NCBI GenBank assembly: GCA_951800675.1
Contig: CATOKC010000004.1
Coordinates: 1 to 57,501, forward strand
DNA length: 57,501 nucleotides
Direction: 5' to 3'
From: an uncultured Oscillibacter sp.
GTDB taxonomy: Bacteria > Bacillota_A > Clostridia > Oscillospirales > Oscillospiraceae
Shown: positions 43,901-52,403 of the stretch, one piece after another
Layout: every line of letters begins with the position of its first letter
Numbering within the stretch: the first letter of the stretch is position 1
Translations under genes and position numbers: made by a program
Notes under the pieces: model-generated
What the model was told of the DNA's origin: nothing
The model's database searches: none
What the model saw: the letters and a program-made list of their open reading frames with translations, nothing else

Positions 43901-44779
43901 TCAGCAGGACGCCAGCAAAGCCTCCAGCTCCTCCCGGGAGAAGCGCTGCGCGTTGTCGCAGAAGCGGCAGGTCAGCTCCGCGCTCCCCTGCTCGTCGATC
44001 ATGGCCCGCAGCTCCTCCCGGCCCAGGCTGATGAGGGCCCGCTCCATCCGCTCCCGGCTGCAATCGCAGCGGTACGCGATGGGCCGCTTCTCCAGCACCT
44101 CCAGCGCAAGGCCCGGCAGGGCCGCGCGGAGCAGGGCCTCCGGGTCCGGGTCGGCCCTCAAAAGCTCTGTCACCGGCCCGGCGGCCCGGAGAGAGGCCTC
44201 CAGCCGCTCCGCCGTCTCCTCGCCCGCACCGGGGAGGAGCTGGACCAGATACCCTCCGGCGGACAGGACGCTCTGGTCCCGGTCCACCAGTACCCCCAGG
44301 CCGCAGGCCGTGGGAATCTGCTCGGACTCCACGAAGTAGAGGGCGATGTCCTCGGCAATCTCCCCCCAGAGAAGGCCCACGCTGCCCACATAGGGCTCCT
44401 TCATCCGCAGGTCCCGAATTACCGTCAAAGTCCCTTGGTTTCCTACGGCGGTCCCCACGTCCAGCTTCCCGTCCTCCCGGAGGGGAAGGTCTACGGCGGG
44501 GTGCTCCACCGTTCCCCGGACGTTGCCCTCGTGGTCCGACACCGCCAGCAGGGTCCCCAGTGGGCCGCCGCCCTTGATTTGCAGGGTGAGGCTGGCGGCC
44601 TCCTCTTTCAGGGCGTTGCCCATCATGGAGGCCCCCGCCAGAAGGCGGCCCAGGGCCGCCGTGGCCACCGGCAGGGTCTTGTGGATCTGCCGGGCCCGCT
44701 CCGTCAGGTCCCGGGTGGACACGGCGGAGACTTTTATCAGGCCGTCCTGGGAGATGGCCCGGATCAATTGGTCGCTCAT
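43901..44779 (-). CDS. hslO: Redox-regulated chaperone Hsp33
   Basis: 292 residues. N-terminal Hsp33 fold with LIRAISQDGLIKVSAVST; C-terminal zinc switch CDCSRERM...CRFCDNAQRF, the CxC-CxxC pattern that forms disulfides under oxidative stress and unfolds the domain. Downstream of the methyltransferase gene (17 bases). Confidence 0.95.
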   Translation of the reverse strand: MSDQLIRAISQDGLIKVSAVSTRDLTERARQIHKTLPVATAALGRLLAGASMMGNALKEEAASLTLQIKGGGPLGTLLAVSDHEGNVRGTVEHPAVDLPLREDGKLDVGTAVGNQGTLTVIRDLRMKEPYVGSVGLLWGEIAEDIALYFVESEQIPTACGLGVLVDRDQSVLSAGGYLVQLLPGAGEETAERLEASLRAAGPVTELLRADPDPEALLRAALPGLALEVLEKRPIAYRCDCSRERMERALISLGREELRAMIDEQGSAELTCRFCDNAQRFSREELEALLASC

Positions 44780-44796
44780 GGTTCAAACTCCTTGCT

Positions 44797-45534
44797 TCAG
44801 CAGCATTGAAATTGCCAGCGGTCCTCGTTGAGCCTCGGGGGCTTATCCGTCAGGTCCCCCGTCAGATGGACGGAGGAAAAGCCCGCCTCGCCCAGGGCTT
44901 CCCGCAAAAACGCCTCGCTCCAGGCCCGCTCCCGGTGCTCCTCGAAGGAGCGGTCCCAGGCCCCGTCGGGCCGGAGGCGGAACAGGTCCACCTGATAGGC
45001 GCAGATCTGCTTTTTCTCGGAAAAGAAGGTCCGCCAGACGCAGAAGCTCTCCTCCGTCTCGTCCATGTAGAGCTGCCCGTCCATCCGCCGGAGCTTGTAG
45101 GGGGTGTTCACGTCGAAGAGGAACAGGCCCCCCGGCTTGAGCCAGCGGCGGACATGGCGGAAGGTCTCCCTCAAATCCCGCTCCGCCGTCAGGTAGTTCA
45201 GGGAATCCAAAGTGGAGACCACCGCGTCCGCCGGCTGGGCCAGGCGGAGCCTGGGCATGGCCTGGTGGAGGAACAGGGGCGGGCGCTCCAGGCCCGCCGC
45301 CTTGGCCGCCGCCTGGGTCAGCATCTCCTCGGACCCGTCGGTGGCGAGGACCCGGTAGCCCTTCTTCGCCAGAAGGCACGCGATGGTCCCCGTGCCGCAG
45401 GCCAGGTCCAGCACCGTCTCCACGGGGATGGGGCTTTCGCGGAGCCGCCGCGCAAGAAACGCCGCCCGGCGGCGGTAGGACCCGTCGGCCATGAGGCCGT
45501 CGTAGCTGGCGGCCAGGGCGTTATAGGCGCTCAT
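44797..45534 (-). CDS. Class I SAM-dependent methyltransferase
   Basis: 245 residues. SAM-binding motif DLACGTGTIACLLAKKG near residue 43, acidic loop at LATDGSEEML. Substrate unknown. Its start overlaps the yerC stop by four bases. Confidence 0.85.
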   Translation of the reverse strand: MSAYNALAASYDGLMADGSYRRRAAFLARRLRESPIPVETVLDLACGTGTIACLLAKKGYRVLATDGSEEMLTQAAAKAAGLERPPLFLHQAMPRLRLAQPADAVVSTLDSLNYLTAERDLRETFRHVRRWLKPGGLFLFDVNTPYKLRRMDGQLYMDETEESFCVWRTFFSEKKQICAYQVDLFRLRPDGAWDRSFEEHRERAWSEAFLREALGEAGFSSVHLTGDLTDKPPRLNEDRWQFQCC

Positions 45535-45827
45535 GAGGGCTTGTCCTTCATCCGGGCGAAGAGCTGGGCATAGGCCCCGGTGCCGTAGTTCAGCGAGCGG
45601 TTCACCCGGCTGATGGTGGCGCTGGACGCGCCGGTGCGCTCCAAAATCTCGTTATAGATCATGCCGTCGTCCAGCAGGGAGGCCACCTCGAAGCGCTGCT
45701 CCATGCTCCTGAGCTCCGCCACGGTGCAAAGGTCCTGAAAAAACTGATAGCACTCCTCCTCGTCCCGGAGCTGCAAAATGGCCCTGTAGAGCTGTCCGCT
45801 TTTTTCTTTTTTGCCGATCTTCACCAT
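45531..45827 (-). CDS. yerC: YerC/YecD-type TrpR-related DNA-binding protein
   Basis: 98 residues, start at 45827 behind AGGAGG. Helical TrpR-like fold with RDEEECYQFFQDLCTVAEL, RSMEQRFEVASLL and the HTH EILERTGASSATISRVNRSL. No known ligand. Cotranscribed with the methyltransferase and perhaps hslO. Confidence 0.85.
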   Translation of the reverse strand: MVKIGKKEKSGQLYRAILQLRDEEECYQFFQDLCTVAELRSMEQRFEVASLLDDGMIYNEILERTGASSATISRVNRSLNYGTGAYAQLFARMKDKPS

Positions 45828-45858
45828 GAGACCTCCTGTCGTTGATTTCAGCACCTCT

Positions 45859-45887
45859 ATTTTAACCTTTCAGAGCGTGAAAGTAAA
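45859..45887 (-). promoter_or_regulatory. Promoter of yerC operon
   Basis: Minus strand: TTTACT, 17 bases, TAAAAT. Confidence 0.55.
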
Positions 45888-45987
45888 GGGGGCTTTTGGG
45901 GAAAATTTCGGGAAAAACGCCCTCCCTTGTCACCGCCTCCCCCTCCGGCGCATAGGCTGGAGAAATACGGGGAGAGGAGCGGTGGCT

Positions 45988-46671
45988 GTGGGAGAGCGTC
46001 TGGCCCTGAAAACGGAGCCCTTCGCGGCGGAGCGGGAGTGGACGGTGGAGGGTGTGCCGGTGCTGTCGGCCCTGGCCCAGGCGCCGGAGCCGGAGGGGAA
46101 GGACCGGACGGCCCGGCGAATCAAGCGCTTTTATCAATTGCAGTGCCGCGCGTTCCTGCGCTACTGCGAGCGGTGCCTGTTTCCCCAGGCGGCGGCGGAG
46201 TGCCGGGCGGCCCTGGAGGCCAGCCGCCCCCTGCCCGCCTTCCGGGCGGAGCTTTCTTACCAGGTGACCTATCACGAGGGGGGGCTTTGGAGCCTCTACA
46301 CCCAGACCCGGGAGACCTTGGGCCCCGGCCCGGCCCTGGTGACCCGGCGGGGGGACACCTGGGATTTGGCGGCGGGATACCCGGTGCCGCTGAAGGACTT
46401 CTTCCCCGCCGGGGCGGCCTGGAAAAAGCGGATTCTCCGCCACGCGGAGGAGGAGATCCGGCGGCGGGAGCGGGCCGGGGCGGGCCGCTGGCGGGAGGAC
46501 TGGCGGCGCCAGCTCCGGCGGCGGTTCAACCCCCAGAACTTCTACTTAACGGCGGAGGGCCTGGCCTGCTTCTGGCCCATGTACGCCATCGCCCCGGCGT
46601 CGGAGGGGGTGCCGGTGTTCTTGCTGCCCTATGGGGAAGGGGTATCGCCGGAGCGGAAGGCGGAAGCCTGA
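45988..46671 (+). CDS. DUF3298/RsiV-like domain protein
   Basis: 227 residues, GTG start at 45988 eight bases after GAGAGGAG. C-terminal part (FNPQNFYLTAEGLACFWPMYAIAP, VFLLPYGE) matches the DUF3298 domain of RsiV-type anti-sigma factors, and the front (SYQVTYHEGGLWSLYTQTRE) matches the preceding DUF4163-like region. No signal peptide or membrane helix, so it is either cytoplasmic or has a start further upstream. No sigma gene is adjacent. Confidence 0.7.
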   Translation: MGERLALKTEPFAAEREWTVEGVPVLSALAQAPEPEGKDRTARRIKRFYQLQCRAFLRYCERCLFPQAAAECRAALEASRPLPAFRAELSYQVTYHEGGLWSLYTQTRETLGPGPALVTRRGDTWDLAAGYPVPLKDFFPAGAAWKKRILRHAEEEIRRRERAGAGRWREDWRRQLRRRFNPQNFYLTAEGLACFWPMYAIAPASEGVPVFLLPYGEGVSPERKAEA

Positions 46672-46847
46672 GAAAAAGACCCCAGTTCGCTGGGGTCTAT
46701 GTTAATATCCCAAACGCCCAGAAGAATACAAACACGGCGCACCGCGTCCTTTTCGTCCCGGGCAACTTGGATGGCTCGGGCAATGGCGATGCCCAGAGGG
46801 CATGCTTCCCGGTCTTTCAGTTGGCACGCAGGAGACTTGTGCTTCAT
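46629..46847 (-). CDS. Small orphan protein, possibly frameshifted (module 2)
   Basis: 72 residues from the ATG at 46847. The middle (CPLGIAIARAIQVARDEKD, RRVCILLGVWDIN) looks like a real helical protein, but a rho-independent terminator (46672-46697) lies inside the frame before the stop. In another frame a TAA stop sits just before the hairpin, so an indel near the 3' end is plausible. Divergent from the XRE gene at 46949. Overlaps the 3' end of the DUF3298 gene. Low certainty. Confidence 0.4.
   Translation of the reverse strand: MKHKSPACQLKDREACPLGIAIARAIQVARDEKDAVRRVCILLGVWDINIDPSELGSFSQASAFRSGDTPSP
46672..46697 (-). terminator. Terminator with a tetraloop-like hairpin
   Basis: GACCCCAG/CTGGGGTC around TTCG (plus strand), minus strand continues TTTTT. 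Serves the small orphan protein gene. Confidence 0.7.
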
Positions 46848-46875
46848 TCTGAGTCGCCTCCAAAACATCAGTTTT

Positions 46876-46889
46876 CTACATATATGTAG
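46876..46889. promoter_or_regulatory. Palindromic operator candidate of module 2
   Basis: CTACATATATGTAG is a perfect 14-base palindrome in the AT-rich 46848-46948 gap between the divergent genes. Confidence 0.55.
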
Positions 46890-46948
46890 GCATTATAGCA
46901 GATGAATTACATATCATCAAGATATATCCTATATATATGGAGTTTTTT

Positions 46949-47185
46949 ATGAAACGCAGCACGCCCATGCGCCGAAACATTGGCGCGAAGGTCCGGCATT
47001 ACCGAAAGCGGCTGGGCCTGACGCAAAAGGAATTGGCGGCCCGTCTACAGGTGAACGGCTGTGATTTATCAGCGACCATTGTTGGACATATTGAGACCGG
47101 GCACCGGGCCGTCTCCGTTTTTGAGATTGACAAATTAGCTGAAGTCCTCCATGTGGACTACAACGCCCTGTTTGCCCAGGATTGA
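46949..47185 (+). CDS. Short XRE-family helix-turn-helix regulator (module 2)
   Basis: 78 residues, start at 46949 (GGAG six bases upstream) rather than the in-frame ATG at 46937. GAKVRHYRKRLGLTQKELAA, VGHIETGHRAVSVFEIDK and LAEVLHVDYNALF span the whole protein. Divergent from the small protein at 46629-46847. Confidence 0.85.
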   Translation: MKRSTPMRRNIGAKVRHYRKRLGLTQKELAARLQVNGCDLSATIVGHIETGHRAVSVFEIDKLAEVLHVDYNALFAQD

Positions 47186-47301
47186 GCCGGGCAGACCTTG
47201 GGGGAGGGCGGTCTATCGGTAGGAAGGCAATCCCGGGAGGAATGGGCCATGGGCAGCATGGAGGTTCCGGGGGAACGGGCCGCCGAGCACCCGCAAGGGG
47301 T

Positions 47302-47357
47302 ACGCCGCGGGCATGAGACACGCGTAAAAACCGGAAGCACGCCTTGCGCGTTCCCCG
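47302..47357. repeat. Dispersed repeat, family D
   Basis: GCCGCGGGCATGAGACACGC-type sequence ending GCCTTGCGCGTTCCCC; a diverged copy is at 56688-56740. The 47186-47390 gap contains no gene otherwise. Confidence 0.6.
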
Positions 47358-47384
47358 TCCCTCGTCCCCCCCTGTGGGGGGCCG

Positions 47385-47421
47385 CAAAAAGAGACAGCCC
47401 ATTCTGAGCTGTCTCTTTTTT
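47385..47421. terminator. Bidirectional terminator after the XRE gene and the symporter gene
   Basis: GAGACAGC (47391-47398) / GCTGTCTC (47408-47415); TTTTTT to the right and a T-run on the minus strand. Confidence 0.8.
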
Positions 47422-47439
47422 CTGTCGAAAGGCGAAATC

Positions 47440-48828
47440 TCACTTCACGCACTTGACCACCAGGCGGGTCAGGCCGAAGAGGCCGATAGCGTTGGGAATG
47501 ACCATCAGGTTATTGAACATATCCGACAGCTCCCACACCAGGTCGTTGGACGCCAGGGTGCCCAGGAAGATAAACACCAGGGCAATCAGCGTATAAGCCA
47601 CGATGGACTTCTTTCCAAACAGGTAGGTCATGTTAATCTTGCCGAAGAGGTTCCACCCCAGGATGGTGGAGAAAGCGAAGAAGAACAGGCACACCGCCAC
47701 AAACATGGCCCCCAGGTTCTCCCCGAACACCACGCCGAAGGCCGTCTGAGCCAGATTGGCCTTGCCGATGACCTCGGTGACGGAGCCGGTATACCCGCCC
47801 GCCAGGGGACCGCCCTCGGTGTAGAGGGTGGAGATGATCACCAGGGCGTTGAGGGTCAGCACCACGAAGGTGTCAATGAACACGCCGATCATGGCCACCA
47901 CGCCTTGATCGTGGGGGCAGGACACGTTGGCCAGCGCGTGGGCGTGGGGGGTGGAGCCCATACCGGCCTCGTTGGAAAAGAGGCCCCGCTTGGCGCCCTG
48001 GCTCAGGGCGATTTTCAGCGCCGCGCCGAAGCCGCCGCCCAGGATGGCCTGGGGCTGGAAAGCGTACCGGAAGATCATAGCCACGGTGGCGGGGAGGTAC
48101 TTGGCCCGGACCACCAGCACCACCAGCCCGCCCAGGACGAAGAGGGCCGCCATGATGGGGACGACCTTCTCCGTGACGGAGGCCAGGCGCTGCACGCCGC
48201 CCAGGAAAATCACGCCGCAGATCACCACCAGAATGACCCCGATGATCCAGGAGGGCACGCCGAAAGCGGTCTGGAAGGTGGAGCCGATGGAGTTGGACTG
48301 GACCATGCAGCCGAAGAAGCCCAGGGCCAGGATGATGGCGATGGAGAAGAAGCCCGCAAGGAACTTGCCGAAGGCCCCCCTAAAAGCCGTGGTGATGTAG
48401 TACACGGGACCGCCCTGGATGCTGCCGTCCTTGTCCCTCACCCGGGTCTCCTGGGCCAGGACGGCCTCGGAATAGATGGTGGCCATGCCGAAGAAGGCGA
48501 TGATCCACATCCAGAAGATGGCCCCGGGGCCGCCGGTGAGAATCGCGCCGGAAGCGCCCACGATGTTGCCGGTGCCCACCTGGGCGGCAATGGCGGTGGC
48601 CAGGGCCTGGAAGGAGCTCATGCCCCCCTCATGCCGCCCGCCGGAGAGGGAGAGGCTGCCGAACACCTTCCCCATGCCCTCGCCGAAGCAGCGGATTTGG
48701 ACAAAGCGGGTCTTGATGGAGAACCACAGGCCCACGGCGATGAGAAGCCCCACCAGGATATAGTCGGACAGATAGGCGTTGATGGTCTGCACAATGGGCA
48801 GAAGCGTTGCTTGCACTTGCTGTAACAT
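47440..48828 (-). CDS. AGCS-family sodium:alanine/glycine symporter
   Basis: 462 residues, start at 48828 behind AGGAGGG. About ten membrane segments; GNIVGASGAILTGGPGAIFWMW and NEAGMGSTPHAHA are the AGCS signatures. Controlled by a glycine riboswitch in its leader, which argues for glycine (and alanine) as substrate. Often called AgcS or AlsT. Confidence 0.9.
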   Translation of the reverse strand: MLQQVQATLLPIVQTINAYLSDYILVGLLIAVGLWFSIKTRFVQIRCFGEGMGKVFGSLSLSGGRHEGGMSSFQALATAIAAQVGTGNIVGASGAILTGGPGAIFWMWIIAFFGMATIYSEAVLAQETRVRDKDGSIQGGPVYYITTAFRGAFGKFLAGFFSIAIILALGFFGCMVQSNSIGSTFQTAFGVPSWIIGVILVVICGVIFLGGVQRLASVTEKVVPIMAALFVLGGLVVLVVRAKYLPATVAMIFRYAFQPQAILGGGFGAALKIALSQGAKRGLFSNEAGMGSTPHAHALANVSCPHDQGVVAMIGVFIDTFVVLTLNALVIISTLYTEGGPLAGGYTGSVTEVIGKANLAQTAFGVVFGENLGAMFVAVCLFFFAFSTILGWNLFGKINMTYLFGKKSIVAYTLIALVFIFLGTLASNDLVWELSDMFNNLMVIPNAIGLFGLTRLVVKCVK

Positions 48829-48843
48829 AGATTGTTTCCCTCC

Positions 48844-48916
48844 TAAAAATAAAAGGAACGGCCCGCGCCGCTCCGAACAAGAGGACGGAAACAGGGGAAT
48901 CCCCCCGTGCCGTTCC
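48844..48916 (-). terminator. Riboswitch expression platform terminator
   Basis: Long-range stem with arms 48855-48862 and 48909-48916 (GGAACGGC/GCCGTTCC) followed on the minus strand by TTTTATTTTT. A separate 8-base complementarity (48882-48889 with 48919-48926) pairs downstream sequence with the 3' strand of aptamer P1, an alternative fold for switching. Confidence 0.6.
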
Positions 48917-49045
48917 ACTCCGTCCTTTTACCTGAGAGATTCGGCGGACGCTCCCACGCGCCGCCTTGCACCTTCGGTACCCGTTTCCGGGCTTCTCCAG
49001 AGCCGCATCCGTCCCCGGTCTCTCGGCCCGAGGGCCTGTTTCCGG
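48915..49045 (-). promoter_or_regulatory. Glycine riboswitch
   Basis: Minus strand contains the conserved glycine aptamer elements in order: GCTCTGGAGA, ACCGAAGGTGCAA and ATCTCTCAGGTAAAAGGAC. One aptamer is clear; upstream sequence may be a degenerate second one. Controls the AGCS symporter gene. Confidence 0.9.
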
Positions 49046-49077
49046 GGATTTCCTTTGCCGGTATCCAATTTGGTATT

Positions 49078-49106
49078 ACCTTAACACGCCCCGCCCCCGT
49101 TGTCAA
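49078..49106 (-). promoter_or_regulatory. Promoter of the riboswitch-AGCS unit
   Basis: Minus strand: TTGACA, 17 bases, TAAGGT. Confidence 0.55.
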
Positions 49107-49203
49107 TCGTGCATTTTCACAAAATGTCCGCAATATGGAGACGGATATTTTCTGGCGGCGGACAAAAAGACCGGGAACGCCATGCGCTCCCGGTCCCGTT
49201 CGC

Positions 49204-49896
49204 TCAAAGCTCCCGCACGGAGACCACCCCGGCGGTGGCCAGAATCTCCTGCTTCAAATGCTCCACGTCCAGCCCCTTGTGGAGCCGCAGGGTGAAGATG
49301 GCGCAGGCGTTGTGCTCCTCGTTGGACTTGGAGTGAATGATCCCCATGTTGAGGATTTTCAGCCCGTGCTCCCGGAACTCCTGGAGCAGCGTGTCCATGG
49401 TCTTGTTGTCGCTGTACTCCACGTAGAGATTGACCTCCGGGGCGTTTTGCAGCATCCGGTACTCCACCCGGGAGAAGAAGAGCTCGGCAACGAGAATCAG
49501 GAAGGTGGCGAAGAGCCCCCCCTCGTAGAAGCCGCCGCCCAGGGTCAAACCGATGATGGCCGCCGCCCAGAGGCCCGCCGCCGTGGTCAGGCCCTTTACC
49601 CGCTGGCGGCGGGTGACGATGATGGTGCCCGCGCCGATGAAGCCGATGCCCGCCACCACTTGGGCTCCCAGGCGGGCCATGTCGGTGTACTGGCCCAGGA
49701 CCAGGTAGAGGTACTGGCTGGTCAGGGTGGTCATGGCCGCGCCGAGGCAGATTAAAATATGGGTGCGGAAGCCCGCCGGGCGGCGCTTGTACTCCCGCTC
49801 GATGCCGATGACGCCGCCGCAGACAACCGCCAAGGTCATCCGCAGGGCCACGGACCAGATGGTCACGTCCCGCAGGCCGTCAAAGAGAGCTAACAT
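49204..49896 (-). CDS. MgtC/SapB-family protein (second copy)
   Basis: 230 residues. Four to five N-terminal membrane segments with GGVIGIEREYKRRPAGFRTHILICLGAA (MgtC signature) and a C-terminal ACT-like domain (~residues 150-230). MgtC proteins affect Mg2+ adaptation and ATP homeostasis. It follows its paralogue by 21 bases. Confidence 0.88.
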   Translation of the reverse strand: MLALFDGLRDVTIWSVALRMTLAVVCGGVIGIEREYKRRPAGFRTHILICLGAAMTTLTSQYLYLVLGQYTDMARLGAQVVAGIGFIGAGTIIVTRRQRVKGLTTAAGLWAAAIIGLTLGGGFYEGGLFATFLILVAELFFSRVEYRMLQNAPEVNLYVEYSDNKTMDTLLQEFREHGLKILNMGIIHSKSNEEHNACAIFTLRLHKGLDVEHLKQEILATAGVVSVREL

Positions 49897-49917
49897 CCCG
49901 TTTCTCCTCCTATCCGC

Positions 49918-50643
49918 TTAAATATCGTGGACGACATACACGTCCTCCAGCTCTGAGATGGAGGCCAGGATTTTGGCGTGGGTGCCCGGCCGGTTCATCC
50001 GCAGGGAGAAGATGGCGTTGGGGTGCTGGGAGGGAGTCTGCTTTCCGTGGTCCACCTCCACCTCGTAGATGGTCACGTCCTTGGCCTTGATCCGGTTGAT
50101 GATTTCCGCCACGTTGTCCAGAGACTGGAACTCCACATAGATATTCATGTTTTTCGCGTTTTCCACAATGAACAGCTCCACCGCCGGAAGCAGGTGGACC
50201 ACCAGGAAGATCAGAAGGAACGCCAGGCCCACGCACTCGTAGAACCCCGCCCCGACGGCCAGGCCCATGCAGGCCGAGGCCCACAGGCCCGCCGCCGTGG
50301 TCAGGCCCTTCACCTTCTGCTGGCCCGTCACCAAAATGGTGCCCGCGCCCAAAAAGCCGATGCCGTTGATGACCTGGGCGCCGAAGCGGCTGACGTCGGT
50401 GCGGATGCCGATTTCCGCGGCCCGCTCCGCCCAGACGTGGTGGAGCATATAGGACTCGTACTGGCCCAGCAGCATGGTCAGCGCCGCCGCCATGCACACC
50501 AGCATATAGGTGCGGAAGCCCGCCGGGCGGTGCTTCCTGGCCCGCTCCAGACCGATCATGCCACCGCAGAACATGGCCAGGGTCAGCCGCAGCAGCACGG
50601 AGACGGTGTTGATCTCCCGCAGGTAATCCAATTGGTGCAGCAC
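49918..50643 (-). CDS. MgtC/SapB-family protein (first copy)
   Basis: 241 residues with GTG start at 50643 eight bases after GGAGAGGAG; the frame is open upstream to 50724 but lacks a ribosome site. GGMIGLERARKHRPAGFRTYMLVCM is the family signature; C-terminal ACT-like domain includes YVEFQSLDNVAEIINRI. About half identical to the downstream paralogue by eye. Confidence 0.88.
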   Translation of the reverse strand: MLHQLDYLREINTVSVLLRLTLAMFCGGMIGLERARKHRPAGFRTYMLVCMAAALTMLLGQYESYMLHHVWAERAAEIGIRTDVSRFGAQVINGIGFLGAGTILVTGQQKVKGLTTAAGLWASACMGLAVGAGFYECVGLAFLLIFLVVHLLPAVELFIVENAKNMNIYVEFQSLDNVAEIINRIKAKDVTIYEVEVDHGKQTPSQHPNAIFSLRMNRPGTHAKILASISELEDVYVVHDI

Positions 50644-50683
50644 TGGACTCGCTCCTCTCCAAATAAATGCCCCTCCGGGCGTA

Positions 50684-50772
50684 AAGAAAAGGGAAGGAGC
50701 GGCGGAAACCGCTTCTTCCATCACCTGTTCAAAAAGGCCGGAAACGTTTGCGGTGCGTCAGCCACACCGGCC
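50684..50772 (-). promoter_or_regulatory. Leader with two tandem terminator-like hairpins before mgtC genes
   Basis: GGCCGG/CCGGCC at 50736-50772 followed by TTTTT, then GGAAG-AAGCGG / CCGCT-CTTCC at 50692-50719 followed by CTTTTCTTT. Both lie between the promoter and the GTG start, a hallmark of attenuation or riboswitch control. No known Mg2+ riboswitch motif was recognised. Confidence 0.55.
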
Positions 50773-50787
50773 GCTGAGTTGTTAATC

Positions 50788-50816
50788 ATTATAGACAGCC
50801 CGGGAAGCGTTGTCAA
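50788..50816 (-). promoter_or_regulatory. Consensus promoter of the mgtC pair
   Basis: Minus strand: TTGACA, 17 bases, TATAAT. Confidence 0.85.
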
Positions 50817-50890
50817 CGTTTTCCGCCTTAAAGAGCGTCTTTTCGGCGGGTTTGACAAATAGAAACCAGGGTTTTAGGCGTTTTGCCGGA

Positions 50891-50914
50891 GAGAAAAGGC
50901 GGACATTCCGCCCG
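50891..50914 (-). terminator. Terminator of the DUF1294 gene
   Basis: GGCGG/CCGCC stem with a short loop, then TTTTCTC on the minus strand. Confidence 0.55.
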
Positions 50915-50941
50915 CCGGCACGCAAACGTTGTCCTTTCGGA

Positions 50942-51313
50942 TTACCGAATGACGGCGAAGTACAGCCAGAGGCCGAAGGAGATGAGGATTTGCAGGGCCA
51001 GAATCAGCGGCACGCCGAACCGGAACGCCTTGTGGAGGGTCTTGTGGCGAAAGACCTTCATGCCCAAAAGGGCCCCCGCGCTGCCCCCGGCGGCGGCCAG
51101 GAGGAGAAGGTTTTTCTCGGGAATCCGGCGGACGGTTTCCTTTTTCTCCTTCCGCTTGGCCTTCCACTTGTCTGCGCCGAAGGCCAGGAAGGTGATAAGA
51201 TTGATCAGCACCAGCCAGCAGGCCAGGAGCCCCCAGGGGGAGCCGATCACGGCCCAGATAAAATCATTGTGCGCCTCCGGCTCGTAGACGGCGGAGAGGA
51301 GGGCGAGATTCAT
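50942..51313 (-). CDS. DUF1294 membrane protein
   Basis: 123 residues with three or four membrane segments. Conserved core FGADKWKAKR...IPEKNLLLLAAAGGSAGALLGMKVFRHKT is the DUF1294 signature. Function unknown; monocistronic. Confidence 0.85.
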   Translation of the reverse strand: MNLALLSAVYEPEAHNDFIWAVIGSPWGLLACWLVLINLITFLAFGADKWKAKRKEKKETVRRIPEKNLLLLAAAGGSAGALLGMKVFRHKTLHKAFRFGVPLILALQILISFGLWLYFAVIR

Positions 51314-51358
51314 ATGTACACCTCATTTCGGGGAATCAAGCCTGTGCTGAAATGGGCA

Positions 51359-51388
51359 ATGGCCTGACCTGGGAGGCAGGCCCCACAG
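51359..51388. repeat. Dispersed palindrome, family B
   Basis: AATGGCCTGACCTGGGAGG followed by CAGGCCCCACAGG; same family as 34867-34896. Confidence 0.7.
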
Positions 51389-51390
51389 GA

Positions 51391-51420
51391 AAACGAGACC
51401 GGCTGGATTCCCAGCCGGTC
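51391..51420 (-). terminator. Terminator of psuK-psuG
   Basis: GACCGGCTGG/CCAGCCGGTC stem around four bases; minus strand continues TCGTTTTCC. Confidence 0.75.
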
Positions 51421-51436
51421 CATTGTAGCACAGGTC

Positions 51437-52366
<930 letters not shown>

Positions 52367-52403
52367 GATGTTGACCTCCAAAAATATATGAATTTGAGAT
52401 GGA

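Noticed and set aside
46814..46835. Possible sigma-54 promoter TTGGCACG near the DUF3298 gene end
   Set aside because: The downstream TTGC element is at the wrong distance.
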